Of a stretch of 64,000 nucleotides of DNA, positions 17,446 through 26,950 are shown piece by piece. The notes beneath the pieces are model-generated. The model saw only the letters and a program-made list of their open reading frames with translations. It made no database searches and was not told the DNA's origin. The DNA lies in NCBI GenBank assembly GCA_002395775.1, contig DGUV01000067.1, forward strand, positions 5,560 to 69,559, given 5' to 3'. The translations under genes were made by a program, and so were the position numbers. The stretch's first letter is position 1. Each line of letters begins with the position of its first letter. The DNA comes from Prevotellaceae bacterium UBA4301 (GTDB lineage: Bacteria > Bacteroidota > Bacteroidia > Bacteroidales > Bacteroidaceae).

Positions 17446-18687
17446 ATGAAACCTTACGCATGGATTCCGACGCTATATTTTGCTGAAGCATTGCCTTACA
17501 TGGCAGTGATGACGCTCAGTGTAATCATGTACACCAACCTGGGGCTTACAAACACCGAACTGGCCCTTTATACCAGTTGGCTTTATCTGCCCTGGGTCAT
17601 CAAACCCCTGTGGAGTCCGCTCATCGACCAATGGCGCACCAAACGCTGGTGGATTCTGGCCATGCAGGTGCTGGTGGGCGCCGCCTTGGCCGGTGTGGCC
17701 TTGACGCTGCCCACGACCATGTGGCTCAGAGCCTCACTGGCTTTCTTCTGGCTGATGGCCTTCAGTTCGGCTACTCATGACATTGCCGCCGACGGCTTCT
17801 ACATACTGAGCCTGTCGCAGGAGGATCAGGCGCTGTATGTGGGCATCCGCAGTACTTTCTATCGCATCGGCAGCATCTTCTGCCAGGGCATACTGGTGAT
17901 GGTGGCCGGCTGGCTTATGGAGCGCCACTCCGTGCCCGTGGCTTGGAGCATCACGATGTTGCTCATGGGCGCCATCATGATAGGGCTGGCAGGTTGGCAT
18001 TTCATGAGCCTGCCTGAAGAGCATGCCGAGCCTCGGTCGGAAGGCTTAAGTCTTATGGACTACACCCTTAGACCTTTTGCCGAAACCCTTAAGGTCTTCT
18101 TCTCGAAGCCCCATATCTGGGCTGCCCTGCTCTTCATGTTGCTTTTCCGATTGCCCGAGGCACAATTGGCCAAGATGGCACAGCCTTTCATGCTCAGGAC
18201 AGTGGGGGAGGGCGGACTGGAATTGGGTACGGCCACTGTTGGCTTCGCCTATGGCACCTTGGGCGTCATAGGACTGCTGGCTGGCGGCATCATCGGTGGT
18301 TGGGTCGTGTCGAAACACGGACTTCGCCGTTGGCTATGGCCCATGGTGCTGGCCATATCTTTGCCCGATGTGGTCTATGTCTATCTGGCCTATGTCCAGC
18401 CCACGAGTTTGTGGGTCATCAATACCTGTGTTTTCATTGAACAGTTGGGCTATGGCTTTGGCTTCACAGCCTACATGCTTTTCCTTGTCTATTTTTCTCG
18501 GGGCGAGCGTTCAACATCGGTCTTTGCTTTCTGCACTGCTTTCCAGGCCCTTGGAATGATGCTCCCGGGCATGGTGGCAGGCTGGTTGGCCGACGAGATG
18601 GGCTTCCGCCACTTCTTCATCTTTGTGTGCCTGTGTACGCTGGTCACCTTCCTCGTCTCAGGCCTCATTCGGCGTGATTTGAAATAA
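17446..18687 (+). CDS. MFS transporter, AmpG-like
   Basis: The ATG at 17446 gives 413 residues (MKPYAWIPTLYFAEALPYM). Twelve transmembrane segments are visible, and the early motif 'YTSWLYLPWVIKPLWSPLIDQW' is typical of the AmpG / muropeptide-permease-like branch of MFS. Other landmarks are 'SSATHDIAADGFYI' and 'GFGFTAYMLFLVYFSRGE'. It sits in the inner membrane, and the cargo may be an amino-sugar or anhydro-muropeptide-like compound, but the sequence does not prove it. The frame is open far upstream, but residues before 17446 read as antisense of the CotH gene. A -7 box lies just before the ATG. The next gene starts 34 bp downstream. Confidence 0.8.
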   Translation: MKPYAWIPTLYFAEALPYMAVMTLSVIMYTNLGLTNTELALYTSWLYLPWVIKPLWSPLIDQWRTKRWWILAMQVLVGAALAGVALTLPTTMWLRASLAFFWLMAFSSATHDIAADGFYILSLSQEDQALYVGIRSTFYRIGSIFCQGILVMVAGWLMERHSVPVAWSITMLLMGAIMIGLAGWHFMSLPEEHAEPRSEGLSLMDYTLRPFAETLKVFFSKPHIWAALLFMLLFRLPEAQLAKMAQPFMLRTVGEGGLELGTATVGFAYGTLGVIGLLAGGIIGGWVVSKHGLRRWLWPMVLAISLPDVVYVYLAYVQPTSLWVINTCVFIEQLGYGFGFTAYMLFLVYFSRGERSTSVFAFCTAFQALGMMLPGMVAGWLADEMGFRHFFIFVCLCTLVTFLVSGLIRRDLK

Positions 18688-18721
18688 GAAACATTCAATA
18701 TTAACTTAAAAACTGACACAA

Positions 18722-21622
18722 ATGAAACAGAACTACATGAGAATGACTCTGCTGAGCCTCTTGATGGGAATCGGTTCGATGCTCTATGCCGTCGATTATC
18801 CCAACTATCCCACACAGGTTCCCGCTGATGGTGGAAAGTATGTACTTTGTAACTTGGCCGTGCCCACGGGCTACATGACTCGCACCTCATGGGACGGTGC
18901 TTACTATTTCCTGGGCAAGGACGACTCGAACTATGCCAGCTATGCCCTTACTGCACATCAGGACGAGGAAGGACGTTGGTACTTTGTTACCAGTGAACGG
19001 TTGGTGGAGGAAGAGGGTGAAGAACCCTACACCGCCTATACCTATGCCGCCGTGCCTAACGGAACCAATAACATCCGTGGCGGACTGAACGATATCACCG
19101 AACCTGGCCTGTTCGAATTATCGGCAGGCAGCCACACGGGTTTCTACCGCGTGAAGGCTCTTGAAGGCAACTACGAACCCTGTCAGGGTGTCTTCATGCA
19201 CCTGAATGCCGGTGGCCAGTACTTCATTTTCAACGAACCCACCAACTCATGGTATCCCGACTTCTATGGTGGCGTGGTTCGCGACGAGTATGGAGAACCC
19301 GAATACTATTACAACGAGGATGGCTTGGAATGTCAGATAATGGCTGACTCCACCAGCTTGAACTGGGCTTTTGTTCTGGTTGAGGACTTGCCACAATTCG
19401 TGCTGTTGGGCAATGCCTATGCCGTGATGGACAACTATGAGAAGAGTTACTGTTCCATTGAGGGCTATGCCGACGGATTCAAGGCTACGCTGGAAGCTGC
19501 CATGCCCTTGTACAAGGCTGCGGACTTCACAGCGGAAACCCTGACACAGCTGAAGGCCCAGTTGAATGCGAAGGTTGACCTTTACACCCAAATCCTGAAA
19601 GCCGAGGAACTTGAGGCCGACGAATTGGCTGAGGCCATTGCTACGGCCAAGACCGCCTTCCAGACCCTGACGGCAACCGACGATGTGGTGGCAGCCAATG
19701 AGGCTCTGACCAAGGCCTGCAACGACTACAGCATGGGGCTTGGCGACATCACTTCGATGGGTCAGAACATGAGTTTCGAGGACCTCTCGAGCCAGAACGG
19801 CAACCAAACCTCGGGCTGCATGCCCGCTCCGAAGGGTTGGAACGTCTATGTCAACGGCAACAAACTGGAGGAAGGCAGCACGACTGGCCTCAGCAACTGG
19901 CATGGCGTCAACAACGACTGCACGGGATACAAGGATGGTGAATACGGCTTCGGCCTATGGATGCCAACCGTTCCCAAGTACGAAATCAGTCAGACTATCA
20001 CCGGCCTGGACAATGGTACATACACCATCACGGCTGGCTTGATGGTTGACCGCCGCCGCACCACCCAGCGCATCTTCGGTAACCTCAACAGCACCCTCTT
20101 CTCTTATGCTGAGAACTACGAGGAAGGCATCCTGCCTGCCGAATACAAGACCTACGCAGGCCTGACCGAGGTCAATGACGACCGCACGATGCAGGAAATC
20201 AGTGTCCGGGCTTATGTCTATGACGGAACACTTACCTTCGGCGTGAAGACCGACAACGACATCGCAGCTGCCCTGCGCACAGGTGGCGAACAGGGCGACG
20301 GATGGTTCAAGGTGGACAACTTCACCATCAGCAAGGACGGCTACATCGAGAGTGACGCGCAAGAACTCTATGACTACCTTTCCAGCACCCTCGAGGAAAT
20401 GGCCAACCAACCCATGGATGCCACTTATCGTGAGAAATGCAATGTGAACTACACCGACCTGAACGAAGGTATTGCTGCCTTTGCCCAGTTGGTGCCTGAG
20501 GTTCAGGTCCAGATTGCTGCCTACGAGCCTCTTGGCGTGGCCCTGAGCCAGGCATTGGAGCGCCTTGCTCTTTGTGAGGAAACCGGTTACATGGGTGTTG
20601 ACGACTATTCGACAGTCATTGACGAAGTGACGGGCAAATACGAGGATGGCGAATACACGGCTGAGGAAATTGCTGACGCACTGAATCAGTTGGAGGAAGC
20701 CTATCAGACCTGCCTGCGCAGTGGTGTTGACGAAGGCGTTGACGTGAGCGACCTCATTCAGAACCGTTCGTTCGAGAACCAAAGCAACCAAGGCAATGCC
20801 AATTCCGATGGTGTAGTCAATCCTCCCTATGGCTGGGACCTCTACATCAATGGCGTGAAGTGTGAGACGGCCGATGACATTCGTGCCCAGGGCGTTACAG
20901 GCTGGTGTGCCATCAACAGTGGCGACAACATCAATGTTGAGGAAAATGGTCAGGTGTTTAATCACCAATACACCGATGGTACCCATGTTTGGGGCATTTG
21001 GAATAGTTCCATCCCACAGATTGAACTCTCGCAGAAGATTACAGGCCTGAAGCCCGGCACCTATGTGCTCACGGCTGACATGATGGTGCGCAACACCGAC
21101 TGGTCGGGCATTAACCTCACCACGCAGCGTCTCTTTGCCAATGACGCCATTTGTCTCTATGGCGGCGAGAATGAATACTGGGCCGAGTATCTTCAGGGTA
21201 CCACTTCCGATGATGTCTATCAGGCTTGGAACCTTACCGCCAACGAAGGCAAACTGCTTGACGAGGATGAGGCTTACGACTACATCAACTATGCAGAGTA
21301 CGATGCCTATAATAACGACCTTCTGCTGCGCACACTGGTGTTGCACTTTGGCGTTGGCGAGGACGGCGAGGCCACTATTGGCTTCCGCACCGACAACCTC
21401 GATGGTACGACAGGCGAACCTCGTTCGGAGACTGCCGCCGGTTGGTTCAAGCTCGACAACTTCACTCTCTTCTACGAGAGTAGCAAGATTCCCACAAAGG
21501 TAAGTGACATCGACCGCAGCGCTGCTCAGGGCGACTCGCGCATCTTCGACCTCGCAGGACGTCAGGTGGGCAAGATGACTCGTGGCGTATATGTCCGTAA
21601 CGGGAAGAAAATCATTAAGTAA
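18722..21622 (+). CDS. large secreted protein with two galactose-binding-like repeats
   Basis: This 966-residue protein has a signal peptide (cleaved near residue 23). Residues 24-230 form an N-terminal beta region ('GGKYVLCNLAVPTGYM'). Helical FIVAR-like linkers (about 235-335 and 545-670) precede two related modules. The first, at 343-537, opens 'MGQNMSFEDLSSQNG ... APKGWNVYVNG' and closes 'GDGWFKVDNFTISKDG'. The second, at 675-925, opens 'LIQNRSFENQSNQGN ... PPYGWDLYINGVK' and closes 'AAGWFKLDNFTLFYES'. Both fit a carbohydrate-binding jelly-roll. The tail is 'IFDLAGRQVGKMTRGVYVRN'. No catalytic motif is seen. Related modules occur in the proteins at 5201 and 30650. Glycan binding is an inference. 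It may be co-transcribed with the MFS gene 34 bp upstream. Confidence 0.65.
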   Translation: MKQNYMRMTLLSLLMGIGSMLYAVDYPNYPTQVPADGGKYVLCNLAVPTGYMTRTSWDGAYYFLGKDDSNYASYALTAHQDEEGRWYFVTSERLVEEEGEEPYTAYTYAAVPNGTNNIRGGLNDITEPGLFELSAGSHTGFYRVKALEGNYEPCQGVFMHLNAGGQYFIFNEPTNSWYPDFYGGVVRDEYGEPEYYYNEDGLECQIMADSTSLNWAFVLVEDLPQFVLLGNAYAVMDNYEKSYCSIEGYADGFKATLEAAMPLYKAADFTAETLTQLKAQLNAKVDLYTQILKAEELEADELAEAIATAKTAFQTLTATDDVVAANEALTKACNDYSMGLGDITSMGQNMSFEDLSSQNGNQTSGCMPAPKGWNVYVNGNKLEEGSTTGLSNWHGVNNDCTGYKDGEYGFGLWMPTVPKYEISQTITGLDNGTYTITAGLMVDRRRTTQRIFGNLNSTLFSYAENYEEGILPAEYKTYAGLTEVNDDRTMQEISVRAYVYDGTLTFGVKTDNDIAAALRTGGEQGDGWFKVDNFTISKDGYIESDAQELYDYLSSTLEEMANQPMDATYREKCNVNYTDLNEGIAAFAQLVPEVQVQIAAYEPLGVALSQALERLALCEETGYMGVDDYSTVIDEVTGKYEDGEYTAEEIADALNQLEEAYQTCLRSGVDEGVDVSDLIQNRSFENQSNQGNANSDGVVNPPYGWDLYINGVKCETADDIRAQGVTGWCAINSGDNINVEENGQVFNHQYTDGTHVWGIWNSSIPQIELSQKITGLKPGTYVLTADMMVRNTDWSGINLTTQRLFANDAICLYGGENEYWAEYLQGTTSDDVYQAWNLTANEGKLLDEDEAYDYINYAEYDAYNNDLLLRTLVLHFGVGEDGEATIGFRTDNLDGTTGEPRSETAAGWFKLDNFTLFYESSKIPTKVSDIDRSAAQGDSRIFDLAGRQVGKMTRGVYVRNGKKIIK

Positions 21623-21662
21623 CAGAGATTCTATATTATTAATAAATAAGGAATAGAAAGTG

Positions 21663-24611
21663 ATGGCCGAAGAAACCCAGCTTGAGTTGCACGACACTCA
21701 GTTCGTCGATCTCATGAGTCGACGCATCTTCAATGTCCTGCTGATTGCCAACCCTTATGACGCATTCATGCTCGAGGATGATGGTCGGGTGGACGAGAAG
21801 ATATTTGATGAGTATGCCAAGCTGGGACTTCGCTTTCCTCCGCGCTTTGTACAGGTGGCATCGCAGGAAGAAGCTGAGAAGGCACTCCGCCGCACCAGCT
21901 TCGACCTGCTCATCTGTATGCCGGGAACCGATATGGGGAAGGGCCCCGACGATGTCTTCGACATTGCTCGCGGTATCAAGGAAAAGAATCCCAAGGTACC
22001 CATCGTAGTGCTCACCCCCTTCTCCCACGGCATCACCAAGCGCATGGAGCACGAGGACCTCTCGCTCATCGACTATGTCTTCTGCTGGTTGGGCAACACC
22101 GAACTGTTGCTATCCATCATCAAGCTCATCGAGGACAAGATGAACCTGCGTCACGACACGAAGGCCGGTGTGCAGATGATTCTGCTTGTCGAGGACAGCA
22201 TCCGATTCTATTCCTCCATTCTCACTCATCTCTATAAGTTCGTACTTCAGCAAAGCCTCTCCTTTGCCACGGAGGCATTGAATTCGCAACTTGAGATGCT
22301 GCGCATGAGAGGACGACCAAAAATCGTTCTTGCCCGCACCTATGAGGAGGCATGGGAACTCTATACCCACTACAGCGACAATGTGCTTGGTGTCATCAGC
22401 GACTGCCGTTTCCCTCACAATGGGGTGAAGGATGAGCGTGCCGGACTCGAGTTGTTGTCGGCCATTCGTGAGAAAGACCCCTTCCTGCCACTCATCATGG
22501 AGTCGTCGGAGTCACACATGGCCGAGGAGGCCGAGCGGCTTCACATCTCCTTTCTCGACAAGGGCTCCAAGAAACTGCCCGTCGACCTTCAGCATCTGGT
22601 TTCTGACTATTTCGGTTTCGGCGATTTCATTTTCCGTGACCCCAAGACCATGCGCGAGATAGGGCGCGTGCGCAATCTGAAGGAACTGCAGGACAACATC
22701 TTCACCCTGCCAGCAGACTCGCTCATCTATCATGTCTCGCACAACAATGTCTCCCGTTGGCTGGCTTCGCGTGCCCTGTTCCCCATTGCTGATTTCTTGC
22801 GCCGAATCAAGTGGAAGGAGAATCCCGACCTCGACGCTCACCGCCAGATCATCTTCGATGCCATTGTGCAGTACCGTAAGATGAAGAACCAGGGCGTGGT
22901 GGCCATTTTCCATCGCGACCGTTTCGACCGCTACTCCAACTTCCAGCGCATTGGCGACGGCTCGCTGGGAGGCAAAGGGCGAGGCATAGCCTTCATCGAC
23001 CACATCATCAAGCGACATCCCGACCTCAATCAACTTCCCGGCGCCCGAGTGATGATTCCAAAGACTGTGGTCCTCTGCACCGATGTCTTCGACGAATTCA
23101 TGGAGCGCAACTCGCTCTATCCGGTGGCTCTCAGTGATGCCAGTGACGAGGAAGTGCTTCGCCACTTCGTAGCCGCTCATCTGCCCAATCGACTGAAAGA
23201 GGACCTCCTGGCATTCCTCGATGTCGTGCAGCAACCCATAGCCATTCGTTCGTCGTCGCTGCTCGAGGATAGCCACTACCAGCCCTTTGCAGGCATCTAT
23301 AGCACCTACATGATTCCTTACACCCCCGACCGCCATGCCCGACTGCGCATGCTTGTGTCGGCTATTAAGGGCGTCTATGCCTCGGTATTCTATCGTGCCA
23401 GCAAGGATTACATGGCTGCCACCTCCAATGTTATCGACCAGGAGAAGATGGCCGTAATCCTGCAGGAGGTAGTCGGTACGCAGTATGGCGACCGTTTCTA
23501 TCCCCACATTTCAGGTGTGGCTCGCTCGGTCAACTACTATCCCATTGGTGACGAGAAGGCCGAGGAGGGCGTGGTCAGTCTGGCGCTTGGCCTGGGCAAA
23601 TACATCGTGGACGGAGGCCTGTCGTTGCGCGTTTGTCCTTCTCATCCCGACAAGGTCTTGCAGACCAGTGAGATGGAAATGGCCCTTCGCGAGACACAGA
23701 CCCGTTTCTATGCCCTTGACCTGAAGCACATCTCGCCTGATGTCTCTGTTGACGATGGCTTTAATCTTCTTCGGCTTAATGTCCGAGAGGCCGACAAGGA
23801 TGGGGCCCTGCAATACCTTGCTTCCACCTTCGACCCCTACGACCAAGTCATTCGCGATGGCATCTACGAGGGCGGGCGCAAGGTCATCACGCTTTGCGGA
23901 GTGCTCCAGCATGGAGTGTTCCCATTGCCTCAGCTGCTGTCCTTGTCCATGGCGTATGGGCAGGCTGAGATGCGCCGCCCGGTGGAGATAGAGCTGGCTG
24001 TCCGTCTCAACCCTGACCGAACCGGTGAGTTCTATCTGCTGCAAATCCGTCCGATGGTTGACAACAAGATGCATCTTGATGAGGACCTCCTCGCCATCCC
24101 CGATTCCGAAGCCCTCATCCGTTCGCATAATGCTATTGGGCATGGGGTGCTTACCGACATCCAGGACATTGTCTATGTAAAGACCGACCCCTATTCGGCA
24201 ACCAGCAATCCCGCCATAGCCGAAGAGGTGGAGCTCATCAATCGCGACTTCCTCAAGGAGGGGCGTTCCTATGTGCTGGTTGGTCCCGGACGTTGGGGTT
24301 CCAGCGACCCCTGGCTCGGTGTGCCCGTCAAGTGGCCAGCCATTTCAGCGGCCAAGGTGATTGTCGAGGCCGGACTGCAGGACTATCGTGTCGATCCCAG
24401 TCAAGGTACCCACTTCTTCCAGAATCTCACCTCCTTTGGTGTGGGCTATTTCACTGTCAATGCCTATCGTGACGACGGCGTCTATCGCCAGTCGGTGCTT
24501 GATGAGATGCCCGCTGTCCATGAGACGGAACATGTGCGTCATGTCCGCTTCCCACAACCGCTGACAGTCAAGGTTGACGGTATGCACAAGGAGGGAATTA
24601 TCACCATTTAG
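21663..24611 (+). CDS. REC-REC-PEP/pyruvate-binding (PPDK N-terminal-like) protein
   Basis: The ATG at 21663 is preferred over an in-frame GTG at 21660; both are preceded by AAGGAA. The protein has 982 residues and no signal peptide, so it is cytoplasmic. Residues 20-160 look like a degenerate receiver domain without the phospho-acceptor Asp ('DLLICMPGTDM'). Residues 170-315 are a fuller receiver domain: 'ILLVEDS' (Asp178), 'VISDCRFP' (Asp247) and 'FLDKGS' (Lys300). From about residue 425 a PPDK/PEP-synthase ATP-binding domain follows ('GGKGRG' with Lys438, 'IAIRSSSLLEDSHYQPFAGIYSTY' with Arg529). No phosphohistidine swivel or PEP-binding barrel is visible, so it is unlikely to be a working PEP synthase alone. 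A nucleotide-dependent signalling or phosphotransfer role is a guess. Confidence 0.65.
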   Translation: MAEETQLELHDTQFVDLMSRRIFNVLLIANPYDAFMLEDDGRVDEKIFDEYAKLGLRFPPRFVQVASQEEAEKALRRTSFDLLICMPGTDMGKGPDDVFDIARGIKEKNPKVPIVVLTPFSHGITKRMEHEDLSLIDYVFCWLGNTELLLSIIKLIEDKMNLRHDTKAGVQMILLVEDSIRFYSSILTHLYKFVLQQSLSFATEALNSQLEMLRMRGRPKIVLARTYEEAWELYTHYSDNVLGVISDCRFPHNGVKDERAGLELLSAIREKDPFLPLIMESSESHMAEEAERLHISFLDKGSKKLPVDLQHLVSDYFGFGDFIFRDPKTMREIGRVRNLKELQDNIFTLPADSLIYHVSHNNVSRWLASRALFPIADFLRRIKWKENPDLDAHRQIIFDAIVQYRKMKNQGVVAIFHRDRFDRYSNFQRIGDGSLGGKGRGIAFIDHIIKRHPDLNQLPGARVMIPKTVVLCTDVFDEFMERNSLYPVALSDASDEEVLRHFVAAHLPNRLKEDLLAFLDVVQQPIAIRSSSLLEDSHYQPFAGIYSTYMIPYTPDRHARLRMLVSAIKGVYASVFYRASKDYMAATSNVIDQEKMAVILQEVVGTQYGDRFYPHISGVARSVNYYPIGDEKAEEGVVSLALGLGKYIVDGGLSLRVCPSHPDKVLQTSEMEMALRETQTRFYALDLKHISPDVSVDDGFNLLRLNVREADKDGALQYLASTFDPYDQVIRDGIYEGGRKVITLCGVLQHGVFPLPQLLSLSMAYGQAEMRRPVEIELAVRLNPDRTGEFYLLQIRPMVDNKMHLDEDLLAIPDSEALIRSHNAIGHGVLTDIQDIVYVKTDPYSATSNPAIAEEVELINRDFLKEGRSYVLVGPGRWGSSDPWLGVPVKWPAISAAKVIVEAGLQDYRVDPSQGTHFFQNLTSFGVGYFTVNAYRDDGVYRQSVLDEMPAVHETEHVRHVRFPQPLTVKVDGMHKEGIITI

Positions 24612-24651
24612 CTACTTTCCTATACTTTTTACTTACATTTTGGCCATTTCT

Positions 24652-24684
24652 CTTGGTGGTTAAGTGTAAAATTGTTACCTTTGC
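24652..24684 (+). promoter_or_regulatory. promoter of gdhA
   Basis: CTTG at 24652-24655, a 20-nt spacer and TACCTTTGC at 24676-24684 match the Bacteroidetes consensus. The leader would be about 55 nt. Confidence 0.75.
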
Positions 24685-24743
24685 ACTCGAAAAGGTAAAA
24701 GTTTGTTATAATATCTAAGGTATTAGTAAAAAGGTAATCAATT

Positions 24744-26084
24744 ATGGACGCAAAAAAAGTGTTGGACGACCTTAAGCGTCGTTTTCCCAATGAGCCTGAG
24801 TATCATCAGGCAGTAGAAGAAGTGCTTGGCACCATCGAGGAAGAGTACAACAAACACCCCGAGTTTGACAAGGTGAACCTCATCGAGCGCCTGTGCATTC
24901 CCGACCGTGTCTATCAGTTCCGCGTAACCTGGATGGACGACAAAGGTCAGATCCAGACCAACATGGGCTACCGCATTCAGCACAACAATGCCATTGGCCC
25001 CTATAAGGGTGGTATCCGATTCCATGCCAGCGTGAATCTGGGCATCCTCAAGTTCCTTGCATTCGAGCAGACCTTCAAGAACAGTCTTACCACACTCCCC
25101 ATGGGTGGTGGCAAGGGCGGTAGCGACTTCTCGCCCCGTGGAAAGTCAAATGCCGAGGTTATGCGTTTCTGCCAGGCCTTCATGCTCGAGTTAACGCGTC
25201 ACATCGGTCCCAACATCGACGTTCCTGCTGGTGACATTGGTGTCGGTGGCCGTGAAGTTGGTTACATGTTCGGTATGTACAAGAAGTTGACACGCGACTT
25301 CTCGGGTGTCTTGACTGGTAAGGGCTTGGAATTCGGCGGTTCGCTGATTCGTCCCGAGGCTACGGGTTACGGTACCGTATATTTCCTGCGTGCAATGCTG
25401 AAGACTAAGGGCGACAGCGTGGAAGGCAAGAAGGTGCTCATCTCTGGTGCCGGCAATGTGGCTCAGTATGCAGCCGAGAAGGTTCTGCAGTTGGGCGGCA
25501 AGGTTATGACCATGAGCGACTCCGACGGCTATATCTATGACCCCGATGGCATCGACCGCGAGAAGCTCGACTACATCATGGAGCTCAAGAATCTCTATCG
25601 CGGACGTATCCGCGAGTATGTTGACCAGTACCCCACAGCCAAGTACGTTGGCGACGGTGCAAAGCCTTGGTTCGAAAAGGCCGACATCGCTCTGCCTTGC
25701 GCAACCCAGAACGAACTGAATGAGGAGCAGGCTAAGGCTCTGGTGGCCAATGGCGTTATTGCCGTAGCCGAGGGTGCCAACATGCCCAGCACGCCTGGTG
25801 CCATCCGTGTCTTCCAGGAAGCCAAGATTCTCTATTCTCCGGGTAAGGCTTCGAATGCTGGTGGCGTATCTGTCAGCGGTTTGGAAATGTCGCAGAACTC
25901 AGAGCGCCTGAGCTGGTCGGCTGAGGAAGTTGACGCCAAGTTGCTCTGGATTATGGAGAACATCCACGAAAACTGCGTGAAGTACGGCACTGAGCCCGAT
26001 GGCTATGTCAACTACGTGAAGGGTGCCAACGTCGCCGGCTTCATGAAGGTTGCTAAAGCTATGATGGCTCAAGGCATAGTCTGA
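24744..26084 (+). CDS. gdhA: NADP-type glutamate dehydrogenase
   Basis: The 446-residue protein has the usual length for hexameric bacterial GDH. It interconverts 2-oxoglutarate plus ammonium and glutamate in the cytoplasm, the main ammonium entry in gut Bacteroidales. Landmarks are 'KGGIRFHASVNLGILKFLAFEQTFKNSL', 'LPMGGGKGGSDF' with catalytic Lys124, 'NIDVPAGDIGVGGREVGYM', and the nucleotide-binding 'LISGAGNVAQYAAEKVLQLG'. The assignment to NADP rather than NAD is inferred from overall similarity to the small GDH class. It has its own promoter. The last six codons plus stop are repeated 43 bp downstream (see findings). Confidence 0.95.
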   Translation: MDAKKVLDDLKRRFPNEPEYHQAVEEVLGTIEEEYNKHPEFDKVNLIERLCIPDRVYQFRVTWMDDKGQIQTNMGYRIQHNNAIGPYKGGIRFHASVNLGILKFLAFEQTFKNSLTTLPMGGGKGGSDFSPRGKSNAEVMRFCQAFMLELTRHIGPNIDVPAGDIGVGGREVGYMFGMYKKLTRDFSGVLTGKGLEFGGSLIRPEATGYGTVYFLRAMLKTKGDSVEGKKVLISGAGNVAQYAAEKVLQLGGKVMTMSDSDGYIYDPDGIDREKLDYIMELKNLYRGRIREYVDQYPTAKYVGDGAKPWFEKADIALPCATQNELNEEQAKALVANGVIAVAEGANMPSTPGAIRVFQEAKILYSPGKASNAGGVSVSGLEMSQNSERLSWSAEEVDAKLLWIMENIHENCVKYGTEPDGYVNYVKGANVAGFMKVAKAMMAQGIV

Positions 26085-26106
26085 GCAATCAAAGGTTCTC
26101 CTTTGA

Positions 26107-26127
26107 ATGGCTCAAGGCATTGTGTAA
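26107..26127 (+). repeat. second copy of the gdhA 3' end
   Basis: The 21 bases read ATG GCT CAA GGC ATT GTG TAA, coding M-A-Q-G-I-V-stop. The real gene end at 26064-26084 codes the same six residues with ATA GTC TGA. Lying outside the frame of any gene, it looks like a displaced copy of the original 3' end. Confidence 0.75.
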
Positions 26128-26175
26128 GACAATTAGGAATATTGCAGAAATAGTTGCTTTATAATGTGTGTGTGA

Positions 26176-26218
26176 GAGGACCGGACCGCCGTGATGGTGT
26201 TCCGGCCCTCGCTTTTTT
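26176..26218 (+). terminator. gdhA terminator
   Basis: Arms gaggaccgga (26176-26185) and tccggccctc (26201-26210) pair with one mismatch and are followed by GCTTTTTTAT. Confidence 0.75.
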
Positions 26219-26246
26219 ATCGTCCCAGGCCTATTGCCTTCCTTTG

Positions 26247-26918
26247 TCAGGCGTGCAGCAAGCGTATAAGTTGCTGCTCGTTGGCCTTTGGTAATATTTG
26301 CCTCAGGTGGGCCTGCATGAGGGCAAGGCTGTCCTCGGGACTGCAGTCGGTTTGGCATGCCTCTCGCCCCAGCAGTTGCTCGGGCGTGGTGAGGAGCGAC
26401 CATCCCCAGCCATATTCGCGATTGTGGCGGTCGCGAGGATACACGAAGTCCTCGGTGACAATGTGGCAACCCATTTGCAGCCGTGTGATGCGGGCATCAA
26501 ACCGACTGCGTTCTTTAGGGCCAGTGAAACCACATAGCTGGCGCAACTGCCTGGTGATGAGGCTGCCATGTTCGCGCAAGGTTTGTAGTATGGCATCGTC
26601 GATGGTTCCCTCCTCGGGCGTGGGACTCAGGGCGCGGCGGTAGTTATAGAGATGAGGCCACCATTTCCTGCTTACAAAGCCTGCCTTCCCCGCATAGAAC
26701 TTGCCATAGACGCATGGGCTTTCGGTGACGGTGGGACCTTTCCATTTCCACAGAGGCCAGTCCCAGCCCCCGTCAGGGAAGACTACATAGCGACACTCCT
26801 CGTCGGCCATCTCTTCGGCAGAGAATCCCGGTACGGTACTTCGTAGCAGGGGCAAGAAGCCGAAGTCCTGAATGCATTGAATCAGGTCTTGCTGATTGTG
26901 TATCTCAAATGGCATCAT
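26247..26918 (-). CDS. conserved cytoplasmic protein, possibly AlkZ-related (winged helix)
   Basis: The start is set at 26918 (MMPFEIHNQQDLIQCIQDFGF; 26915 is equally possible), because the frame upstream overlaps the neighbouring gene. That leaves about 223 residues with no signal peptide. The segment 'WDWPLWKWKGPTVTESPCVYGKFYAGKAGFVSRKWWPHLYNYRR' is highly conserved-looking. A helix-rich part ('AILQTLREHGSLITRQLRQLCGF') resembles a winged-helix fold. I recall similar Bacteroidetes proteins labelled AlkZ-related, but this is memory, not a search, and the DNA-repair role is uncertain. It follows the peroxidase-nitroreductase gene by 32 bp on the same strand. Confidence 0.5.
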   Translation of the reverse strand: MMPFEIHNQQDLIQCIQDFGFLPLLRSTVPGFSAEEMADEECRYVVFPDGGWDWPLWKWKGPTVTESPCVYGKFYAGKAGFVSRKWWPHLYNYRRALSPTPEEGTIDDAILQTLREHGSLITRQLRQLCGFTGPKERSRFDARITRLQMGCHIVTEDFVYPRDRHNREYGWGWSLLTTPEQLLGREACQTDCSPEDSLALMQAHLRQILPKANEQQLIRLLHA

Positions 26919-26950
26919 GATGTTTCTCTGGTTGCCTTTTTGTTTTCTGT

